DNA from: Bacillota bacterium
GTDB lineage: Bacteria; Bacillota_I; Bacilli_A; RFN20; CAG-826
Assembly: GCA_003512585.1 (NCBI GenBank)
Contig: DOQE01000081.1
Coordinates: forward strand, 1-11,023
Reading direction: 5' to 3'
DNA length: 11,023 nt
Shown here: positions 1 to 6,089 of the stretch, in pieces
Position numbering within the stretch: the first letter of the stretch is position 1
Layout: the number at the start of each line of letters is the position of its first letter
The notes under the pieces: model-generated
What the model saw: only the letters and a program-made list of their open reading frames with translations
The model's database searches: none
What the model was told of the DNA's origin: nothing
Made by a program: the position numbers and the translations under genes

Positions 1-67
1 GGCAGGTTGCTAACCTGTTAGATCGGTGTATGCCGGTGCTCGAGTTCGAATCTCGACGCCTCCGCCA
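1..67 (+). tRNA. tRNA-Ser(GCU), 3' part
   Basis: This is the 3' portion of a serine tRNA that decodes AGC/AGU; the acceptor 5' strand and D arm lie left of the window. The anticodon stem pairs 2-6 with 14-18 (one G-T pair), leaving the 7-base loop TTGCTAA with anticodon GCT at 9-11. A long variable arm follows, with 24-27 pairing to 32-35, which marks a class II tRNA. The T arm is 40-56, with stem TCGAG/CTCGA and loop TTCGAAT. The acceptor 3' strand is 57-63, the discriminator base is G64 as expected for serine, and CCA is encoded at 65-67. Leu and Tyr tRNAs also have long variable arms, but the anticodon settles the identity. Confidence 0.95.
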
Positions 68-79
68 TATTAGAACAAC

Positions 80-110
80 AGAAGTGATACAATGTCACTT
101 CTTTTTGTTT
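80..110 (+). terminator. intrinsic terminator after tRNA-Ser
   Basis: An 8-bp stem (AGAAGTGA at 80-87, TCACTTCT at 95-102) with a 7-base loop is followed by a T-rich tail (TTTTT, G, TTT). It lies 12 bases after the tRNA CCA end, so it should end the tRNA transcript. Its stem and tail are nearly identical to the terminator at 1721-1748. Confidence 0.85.
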
Positions 111-404
111 TCTCTAAAAGTGGCATAGTTATGGGCTTTTTGACTGATTGGGAGTTTTATTTTGAAACCCAAGAAACCCTAAATGACTATTTTGCTATTA
201 GTTTTAGTGCTTTAGCTTCTTACTAGATCACGAATGGCCTACTAGAAAAACGAAAGATACAATTACAATTAATTCTCACATTTAATATGTAAATTTACGA
301 GAAAGTTTTATTAAATGAGGAAATATTTGAAATTAACTGTTAGTATCTAAGTGTAAATAATTGATTTTCTCCCCAAAAATGATATAAATGGTGCGTAAAC
401 AGTA
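111..404. other. intergenic region, left side of the Fic insert
   Basis: About 290 AT-rich bases lie between the tRNA terminator and the Fic gene. No open reading frame of convincing length, no RNA fold and no repeat array is visible. The only signal that can be supported is the promoter near its right end (361-388). If the Fic segment came in as a mobile unit, its left boundary should lie here, but no duplicate of the tRNA 3' end was seen to mark one. Confidence 0.5.
361..388 (+). promoter_or_regulatory. probable sigma-A type promoter of the Fic gene
   Basis: A TTGATT box (361-366) and a TATAAA box (383-388) are separated by 16 bases, a good match to the vegetative consensus TTGACA-N17-TATAAT. 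Transcription would start near 394-396, giving a leader of about 25 bases that carries the ribosome binding site at 407-414. The call rests on base matches only. Confidence 0.6.
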
Positions 405-419
405 ATGGTGGTGAGAAAA

Positions 420-1466
420 ATGAAAAAATTTAATTACTCAGATTTAAAAAATAAAACATGGGATATTAAAATAATTAATTATTTGACACAAATCCATGAA
501 GAAAAAGGTAAACAACAATTATTTCTAAAACAAAAACCTGAAGAATTAGAAAAATTAGTTATTATTGCAAAGATACAAAGTACCGAATCATCTAATGAAA
601 TTGAAGGCATTAGAACAACTAACACTAGATTAAAACAATTAGTAAATGAAAAAACAGCTCCTAAAAATAGAGCTGAAGAAGAAATTGCTGGATATAGAGA
701 TGCATTAAATATTGTGCATGAAAACTTTGATTCAATACCTATTACACCTAATTTTATTCTTCAATTACATAAAGTATTGTTATCTCATACATCGACTTCA
801 TATGGTGGAAAATATAAAAATGTTCAAAATTATATAAGTGCCACTAATGAAAAAGGTGAAGCATATACATTATTTACACCATTATCACCATTTGAAACTC
901 CAATCGCAATGCAAGAATTATGTGATGAATATAATAGAGCCCTTGGTGAAGGTATAGTAGATCCTCTTATTCTAATCCCATTATTTATTCACGATTTTTT
1001 ATGCATCCATCCATTTATTGATGGAAACGGAAGAATGTCTAGATTACTTACAACTTTACTCTTATATCACTCAGGTTATTATGTAGGTAAATATATATCC
1101 TTAGAAGCTAAAATAGCTAAGAATAAAGATTTATATTATGATGCATTATGTGATTCTCAAATTGGATGGCACGAAAACGAAGATGATGCTACTCCATTTA
1201 TAAGATACATACTAAGTACGATTGTTAATGCATATAATGATTTTGAAGAAAGAATAGAATTAATATCTGATAAGAAGCCAAGCATTGAAGTGGTGAGAAT
1301 GGCAGTAAATTCTAAATTGGGAAAATTTACAAAAAGAGATATATTAGAACTTGTTCCCTCAATATCATCAACAAGTATTGAAAGAAGTTTAAAAGAATTG
1401 TGCGACTTAGGCGAGATAAAAAAAGAAGGTATTGGCAAGGCAACATATTATATTAGATTAAAATAA
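420..1466 (+). CDS. Fic-domain protein adenylyltransferase, class II
   Basis: This gene encodes a probable Fic enzyme (348 aa), which typically transfers AMP from ATP to hydroxyl side chains of target proteins. The active-site motif is intact at residues 197-208 (HPFIDGNGRMSR), with catalytic His197 and phosphate-binding GNGR. Residues 58-63 (S, then E62-G63) fit the inhibitory helix motif (S/T)xxxE(G/N) that blocks ATP binding. It lies upstream of the Fic core, as in class II proteins, so the enzyme is expected to be self-inhibited. The C-terminal 65 residues or so look like a winged helix, with possible DNA binding or autoregulation. The ATG at 420 is chosen because TGGTGGTGA (406-414) matches 7 of 9 bases of the ideal ribosome binding site five bases upstream; an in-frame ATG at 405 would add five residues. 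All 13 Arg codons are AGA and Ala is rarely GCC, unlike the neighbours, so recent transfer is inferred. No separate antitoxin gene is seen. The target is unknown. Confidence 0.93.
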   Translation: MKKFNYSDLKNKTWDIKIINYLTQIHEEKGKQQLFLKQKPEELEKLVIIAKIQSTESSNEIEGIRTTNTRLKQLVNEKTAPKNRAEEEIAGYRDALNIVHENFDSIPITPNFILQLHKVLLSHTSTSYGGKYKNVQNYISATNEKGEAYTLFTPLSPFETPIAMQELCDEYNRALGEGIVDPLILIPLFIHDFLCIHPFIDGNGRMSRLLTTLLLYHSGYYVGKYISLEAKIAKNKDLYYDALCDSQIGWHENEDDATPFIRYILSTIVNAYNDFEERIELISDKKPSIEVVRMAVNSKLGKFTKRDILELVPSISSTSIERSLKELCDLGEIKKEGIGKATYYIRLK

Positions 1467-1720
1467 TATTAATAATTAATTGATCGGGTACAAATATTCA
1501 GCAATCACCTGAAAATTTACCTCATTTATTTTTATAGATGCTTTTGAAGTGATACCATAAAAGTAGACAGTATTAAAGCATTGATACAGCTGTAGCCTCC
1601 TGCTTGTTGGGATGTTTTTCTTTTTCAGCTGTACGCATTTTTGAACAAACTGTATGCACTTTTTAATGGGTTTACGCACTTTGCGTCACAATAGGTTATC
1701 TTACGCATATTTTTAAAGGT
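1467..1720. other. intergenic region, possible mobile-element remnant
   Basis: About 250 bases lie between the Fic gene and the second terminator. The left part has no clear content. CAGCTGTA occurs twice (1587-1594 and 1626-1633). The right part carries the spaced TACGCA-type repeats described separately. On the minus strand a 67-codon frame crosses most of it (1679 to 1476), but it begins inside the repeats, has no ribosome binding site at its start and resembles no family I recognise, so I do not call a gene. Confidence 0.45.
1631..1717 (-). repeat. four spaced TGCGTA/TGCATA-type repeats, possible transposon end
   Basis: Plus-strand units GTACGCATTTTT (1631), GTATGCACTTTTT (1652), TTACGCACTTT (1672) and TTACGCATATTTTT (1701) recur at spacings of 21, 20 and 29 bases. 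Read on the minus strand they are variants of AAAGTGCGTA(A/C)A. Multiple short repeats about 20 bases apart at an end are known for IS21-family elements, where transposase binds several sites. No istA or istB gene is present, so this would be a relic. The IS21 assignment is a guess; operator sites for a lost regulator are an alternative. Confidence 0.4.
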
Positions 1721-1748
1721 AGAAGTGAAGTTGTTTCACTTCTTTTTT
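1721..1748 (+). terminator. intrinsic terminator at the right end of the Fic insert
   Basis: A 9-bp perfect stem (AGAAGTGAA at 1721-1729, TTCACTTCT at 1735-1743) with a 5-base loop runs into six Ts (1743-1748). It is oriented to stop plus-strand transcription, so it would protect plsX from antisense read-through from the Fic gene. On the minus strand the hairpin lies just past the plsX stop codon, but the T-tract there is poor, so it would be a weak plsX terminator. Confidence 0.8.
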
Positions 1749-1750
1749 CT

Positions 1751-2776
1751 TTATTTAGCAGTTGGATGAATCGAACTTTCGGTCTCGTTTAAATTTAAGG
1801 CGTTGGTTAATTTTTCAATCAAACCATCTTTTGCTAGTCTTTCTGCTTCTAATATAGTTTCTTTTATTGTCTCTTGGTTAGATTTACCATGGCATTTTAA
1901 AACTATCTTTTTTGTCCCTAATAACGGGGCACAGGCTTTTTTGGCGTAATTGAAGGGTTCTTTTACTTTTTTTAAACCTTTTAATTGGAATAAGGCTCCA
2001 ATTTTTGTGAATATATTTTTAAAGATGGCTTCTTTAAATAAATCGGATACATAATAGCAAGCTTCTTCGGTTGCTTTTAAAAATACATTTCCCCAAAATC
2101 CATCGCAGACAACCGCATCGGCTTCGCCTTTTAGGACATGGTCGCCTTCAACATTACCTATAAAATTAACATTTGTTTGTTTTAAGAGGGCATATGTTTC
2201 TTTGGCCAATTCATTTCCTTTACCTTCTTCTGCGCCAACATTTAATAGTCCTATTCTTGGATTAGAAACCCCATTTAGCTTTAAATAAGTATCGGCCATG
2301 ATGGCAAATTGAACCAAATAGCTACTTTTTGAATCCATGTTGGCCCCGGCATCGATTATTCTAACCAATTTGCCTGTTCTAGTTGGCAATGTTGCCACTA
2401 GGGCTGGCCTTTCAACTCCCTTTATTCTGCCTAATCTTAATACGGCTCCGGTTAAAATGGCCCCGGTAGGACCAGCCGATACTAAAGCATCAATGTCTTC
2501 CCTTTTTCTTAATTGTTCATAAGCAACGGCTAAAGTAGAATTTGGTTTTTGTTTTAAAAAAAGGGCAGGATGATCGGTATTTAAAACACTTTCTGGAGCA
2601 TTGATGATTTCAACTCTATTTGGGTCGAAATTATTTCCTAGGCCTTCTTTGATTTCTTCTTCTTTTCCTAATAAAACCAAATTTAGTGTAGCGCTTGATT
2701 TCAAAGCGTTTTTAGCGCCTTCAATAGTGGCTTTTGGAGCAAAGTCTCCGCCTAAACAATCTAACATTATTTTCAT
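1751..2776 (-). CDS. plsX: phosphate acyltransferase PlsX
   Basis: PlsX converts acyl-ACP and inorganic phosphate to acyl phosphate, the donor used by PlsY to acylate glycerol-3-phosphate at the start of membrane phospholipid synthesis. It is a soluble enzyme associated with the membrane. The 341-aa product has the typical length and the family start MKIMLDCLGGDFAP (GGDFAP at residues 9-14), and GRIKGVERPAL (116-126) also matches the family. The frame extends upstream to 2827, but the ATG at 2776 is chosen because it gives the canonical N terminus and has GAAGGT 8 bases upstream. One oddity is the conserved SAGNTGA stretch, which reads SAGPTGA here (Pro103). The gene stands apart from fabD, acpP or rpmF, its common neighbours, and diverges from the exporter operon. 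Confidence 0.97.
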   Translation of the reverse strand: MKIMLDCLGGDFAPKATIEGAKNALKSSATLNLVLLGKEEEIKEGLGNNFDPNRVEIINAPESVLNTDHPALFLKQKPNSTLAVAYEQLRKREDIDALVSAGPTGAILTGAVLRLGRIKGVERPALVATLPTRTGKLVRIIDAGANMDSKSSYLVQFAIMADTYLKLNGVSNPRIGLLNVGAEEGKGNELAKETYALLKQTNVNFIGNVEGDHVLKGEADAVVCDGFWGNVFLKATEEACYYVSDLFKEAIFKNIFTKIGALFQLKGLKKVKEPFNYAKKACAPLLGTKKIVLKCHGKSNQETIKETILEAERLAKDGLIEKLTNALNLNETESSIHPTAK

Positions 2777-2892
2777 ATTTATGACCTTCGTTTTAATTTT
2801 GCTCTTTTTTAAGCGATAGTAAAACATAAATAAGCTTATTTATATAATAAAGAACGTATTTTTCCGTTTCTTTATTGTGGTATTATTTTTTT
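2777..2892. promoter_or_regulatory. divergent promoter region with two dyads
   Basis: This 116-base region separates plsX (minus) from the exporter operon (plus) and should hold both promoters. An 18-bp perfect palindrome, ATAAATAAGCTTATTTAT, lies at 2826-2843. A TATAAT box on the plus strand (2843-2848) abuts it, but no good -35 box is found 16-18 bases upstream. A second inverted repeat (2846-2856 with 2865-2876, one bulge, 8-base loop) ends 16 bases before the plus-strand ATG and is followed by a T-rich run. The palindrome could be an operator acting on both genes. It does not look like the known FapR site of Bacillus lipid genes. Confidence 0.5.
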
Positions 2893-4320
2893 ATGGAATT
2901 AAAAAAAGAATATTATCCCTTATTTAGCAAAAAAACCTTGTCTTATATAAAAGAAAGCGAGAACAATTCTTTATCTTTGCTTAAATCGGATAAGGCATAT
3001 TGCTTTATGTGCCAAAAAGAGATGGATGCAAGAGAAATAAAGCATTATAAGTCTAGTAACGGCAAAGAAACCTCGTTATGTCCTCATTGTGGTTTGCCGA
3101 CCATAATTTGTTCTTCTTCGATGCTTGATTGCTCTGCTTCCTCATTGATGCAAGTAAAAAAGGATATAACCGATCATTGTTACGTTTATGCTTCTGTTTT
3201 ATTAGACACGGTGGATGCCTACGTGGATAAGAAAATAGATCAAAGCGAAGAAACGGAAGCCTTATTTTTAAAAAATTTAAGGAAGTTAAAGAAATTTTCA
3301 CCTGAAAAAGCCAATTTATTATTAGGCATTTATTACCATACGGGTGGTAACTTTGGCAAAGTAAACCATCGCTTGGCTTTCAAATATTTTGCTGACCCTA
3401 GTTTATCTAGTGATGGGGTGGCTAATTATTTTATGGGATCTTATATAAATAATGGCTATGCCCCTAAACATTATCTAGGCATTGATTCGTTTGCTTGCTT
3501 TTCTAAAAGTGCAATGTCGGGAAATTATGGAGGCATATTGGAATATGCATTATGTTTTGGAATGGGGGAATATGTAATTCCTGATCCAAATTACGCGTTA
3601 TGTTTATTGGGTGATGAGCTTCAAGACTTATATTATGATTTTGTAAAAGATAGGACGAATCCGGGTATTTTTTCTGATTATTGTTTTGCATTTTGTTTAA
3701 TTTGTTTAAGAAATTTTAAAGATACACCCATCGAAGTTTTATTGCGTTATGTCCTTCTTAGCATGTTTGCCTTAGATTATCTTAATAAATCGGGTGAATT
3801 CGAACCAACCCCTTTATTATTGAATGATAAGCATTATTCCGGAAAACAATTGTTTTCCCTTTTTGAAGATTTGGGAGTAAAGAGCAATCCTGATTTTTCT
3901 TCTAGTAACATCGCCTTGGATTTTGATACTTTCTTCGATTCTTTTTTTAATATGCCCCCTGTAGGGAAAAGGAAATTCAAAAACATCAAATTCAATCAGG
4001 AAAAAGGCGTTTTGGAATTTGACTTATCTTGCGAATGCCCTCAGCTTTTAATCGATACGGGTTCCTTTTCCATTGGCTTTTCTTCTAGCAATTTAATTCA
4101 TTTTAGCTCCGATCAAATCGAAGCATGCAATTTAAAAGAAGGCGCCGGTTTTGATGAAATAGAAATGGAAGAAAACGGAACCATGTGCTTTTATAAGTAT
4201 ACCGGTTCTGGCTCGATTAAAAGCGGAAGTGTGGTTTTTAAGCCTACCTTAAAAGAAATAAAAGAAAAATTGGAAAATGAAATTCGTTTTGCCTCTTCTA
4301 CATCTAATAAAAAAGAATAG
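2893..4320 (+). CDS. zinc-ribbon and Sel1-like repeat protein
   Basis: The product (475 aa) has no assigned function. Near the N terminus, C37-x2-C40 and C63-x2-C66 form a probable zinc ribbon. The middle (about 135-245) has helical repeats of Sel1/TPR type, for example around LLLGIYYHTGG and FKYFADPS, then FACFSKSAMSG and ALCFGMGE, in which small residues alternate with aromatic ones. Such repeats usually bind other proteins. The C-terminal 150 residues are less typical and look partly beta-rich, with a short charged tail. There is no signal peptide or membrane segment, so it is probably cytoplasmic. A TTG start at 2875 is possible, but the ATG at 2893 avoids an odd hydrophobic leader; neither has a clear ribosome binding site. 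The exporter gene starts 11 bases after the stop, so they are probably co-transcribed, and a helper or regulatory role for the exporter is conceivable. Confidence 0.75.
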   Translation: MELKKEYYPLFSKKTLSYIKESENNSLSLLKSDKAYCFMCQKEMDAREIKHYKSSNGKETSLCPHCGLPTIICSSSMLDCSASSLMQVKKDITDHCYVYASVLLDTVDAYVDKKIDQSEETEALFLKNLRKLKKFSPEKANLLLGIYYHTGGNFGKVNHRLAFKYFADPSLSSDGVANYFMGSYINNGYAPKHYLGIDSFACFSKSAMSGNYGGILEYALCFGMGEYVIPDPNYALCLLGDELQDLYYDFVKDRTNPGIFSDYCFAFCLICLRNFKDTPIEVLLRYVLLSMFALDYLNKSGEFEPTPLLLNDKHYSGKQLFSLFEDLGVKSNPDFSSSNIALDFDTFFDSFFNMPPVGKRKFKNIKFNQEKGVLEFDLSCECPQLLIDTGSFSIGFSSSNLIHFSSDQIEACNLKEGAGFDEIEMEENGTMCFYKYTGSGSIKSGSVVFKPTLKEIKEKLENEIRFASSTSNKKE

Positions 4321-4331
4321 AAATAATTGAT

Positions 4332-6089
4332 ATGAAAAATAATAAAAAACTTTCTTGCCTAGGCATTTTAAAAAAATATTCTTTTAAAGTTATTGCTGCC
4401 CCCATTTTAAAAGGGGTTGAAGTAATTTGCGAACTTCTTGTTCCGTTTTTAGTAAGGGCCGTTATAGATAATGGCCTAACTGACGGGGGAAGTAATTTTC
4501 ATGATTCTAGTTACATTATATCAATTTGCCTAATTGTCCTTGCTCTTGCCTTTGCGGGGTTTTTTGCCACGATGGTAACTCAATATATATCTTCAAAGAC
4601 TTCTACTAGCTATAGCTATGATTTAAAAAGGGAGATATACAGTCATTTAAATACGCTTAGTATTTCACAAGTGGAAGAATTTGGAAAATCGAAGGCTTTG
4701 AATTTACTAACTTCCGATGCAATATCCGTTCAAAATGGCGTTTTTATGCTTATGCGTTTGCTAGTTAGGGCTCCATTTTTGGTAGTAGGCTCGATAGTGT
4801 GCTCTTTTTTAATTTCCCCTTTAGCAGGACTTATTGTTTTGATTTCTTTGCTTTTATGCGCGGGGGTTATCTTTTTGGTTATATATTTAACGCCTAAGCA
4901 ATATAGCGAGCTACAAAAGCATTTGGATTGCTTAAACGGATTTGGCGATGACAATATTGTCGGTGGGAGAGTCATACGCGCCTTTAATAAAGAAGAGGAA
5001 GAAATCGACTCTTTTAAAAAGGAAACCAATAAATATAGAAAACAAGCCATCCTAATTTCAAAAATCAATGCTTTTATAAACCCATTGACCTTTGCTTTTG
5101 TTAATTTAGCCATTGTTTTAATAATCTATATAGGCGCTAAAGACGGGCTGTCTTCTTCTTTATCAATCGGTGGAATAGTTGCCATTATGTCATTTTTGAC
5201 TCAATCTTTGGCGGCTCTTATTATGTTTACTAGACTAGTAACTTCTTTATCAAAGGCTTTTGCCTCAAAGAAAAGGGTCGATGATTTTTTTGCCCTAGAA
5301 AGCAATATCGTTCCTTCTACAAAAGCAATAGAAGAAATTCAAGAAGGAGAGTCCTTGCTTACTTTAAAAGATGTTTGCGTTTCTTTTGGTGGCGAGACAA
5401 ATGCCTTGGATAATATAAATTTAACTATAAAAAAAGGAGAAACAATTGGACTTATTGGTGGTACGGGTTCAGGCAAATCAACTTTAATTAGTTTGCTTAA
5501 TAGGTTTCGCGATCCTAGTAAAGGCGCGGTTTATTTTGGTCACGATAACGAAAAGGATTTGAACTTAGAACAATTAAGAAGCCAATTTGCCATTGTCTTC
5601 CAAAAGCCCGAATTTTTTAAAGGAACAATCGAGTCCAATTTAAAATTAGGCAATCCTAATGCGAGCAAAGAAGAAATAGAAGAAGCCTTATCTTTGTCAT
5701 TATCAATGGAGTTTGTTTCTAGATATAAAGATTATTATCAGCATGAAGTAGAAGAGAATGGGACTAATTTTTCCGGTGGGCAAAAGCAAAGGCTATTAAT
5801 TGCAAGGGCCTTGTTAAGCCATAGACCAATTCTAGTTTTAGATGATTCTACTTCGGCCCTTGACTATAAAAGCGATGCTCAAGTAAGAAAGAATATTTCC
5901 TCAATAAAAGGATTAACGACAATTATAGTAAGCCAAAGAGCCACCTCTATTAGAAATTGCGATTGCATCTATGTTTTAGATAAAGGAAAAATAATAGGGC
6001 AAGGCAAACATGATGACTTGCTTTCCTCTTGTTTGGTCTATAAAGAGATTTATGAAGCGCAGGTGAAGAAGAATGAAAAATCTAAATAG
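4332..6089 (+). CDS. ABC exporter half-transporter with degenerate ATP site
   Basis: This 585-aa protein has an N-terminal membrane domain with about six helices (within residues 20-310) and a C-terminal nucleotide-binding domain, the layout of a type IV ABC exporter half. Walker A is GGTGSGKST (376-384), the signature is FSGGQ (480-484) and Walker B ends at D504. The next residue, normally the catalytic Glu, is Asp505, and the switch His is Gln535. The same two changes are known from the non-catalytic-site subunit of heterodimeric exporters such as TM287. Its own LSGGQ-type signature should therefore serve the working ATP site formed with the partner encoded next. Substrate cannot be read from sequence; drugs, lipids or peptides are all possible. 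No ribosome binding site is obvious before the ATG; the gene follows the Sel1-like gene by 11 bases. Confidence 0.93.
   Translation: MKNNKKLSCLGILKKYSFKVIAAPILKGVEVICELLVPFLVRAVIDNGLTDGGSNFHDSSYIISICLIVLALAFAGFFATMVTQYISSKTSTSYSYDLKREIYSHLNTLSISQVEEFGKSKALNLLTSDAISVQNGVFMLMRLLVRAPFLVVGSIVCSFLISPLAGLIVLISLLLCAGVIFLVIYLTPKQYSELQKHLDCLNGFGDDNIVGGRVIRAFNKEEEEIDSFKKETNKYRKQAILISKINAFINPLTFAFVNLAIVLIIYIGAKDGLSSSLSIGGIVAIMSFLTQSLAALIMFTRLVTSLSKAFASKKRVDDFFALESNIVPSTKAIEEIQEGESLLTLKDVCVSFGGETNALDNINLTIKKGETIGLIGGTGSGKSTLISLLNRFRDPSKGAVYFGHDNEKDLNLEQLRSQFAIVFQKPEFFKGTIESNLKLGNPNASKEEIEEALSLSLSMEFVSRYKDYYQHEVEENGTNFSGGQKQRLLIARALLSHRPILVLDDSTSALDYKSDAQVRKNISSIKGLTTIIVSQRATSIRNCDCIYVLDKGKIIGQGKHDDLLSSCLVYKEIYEAQVKKNEKSK

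Noticed and set aside
420..1466. Fic gene as part of a two-gene toxin-antitoxin pair
   Set aside because: No small antitoxin frame is found upstream or downstream; the inhibitory motif is inside the protein itself (residues 58-63).
1476..1679. 67-codon minus-strand frame between the Fic gene and plsX
   Set aside because: It begins inside the spaced repeats, has no ribosome binding site or promoter at its start, and its product matches no family I recognise; treated as chance or a relic.
1766..1790. tRNA T-loop-like sequence (GTTCGATTC on the minus strand), possible right attachment site matching the tRNA-Ser end
   Set aside because: It lies within the plsX C-terminal codons, and only the short universal T-loop core matches; the tRNA-specific flanks are not repeated.
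2337..2819. Two plus-strand frames opposite plsX
   Set aside because: Antisense to a well-conserved enzyme gene, with no ribosome binding sites.
4730..5113. 127-codon minus-strand frame opposite the first exporter gene
   Set aside because: Shadow of the exporter membrane domain; no start signals and no family resemblance.
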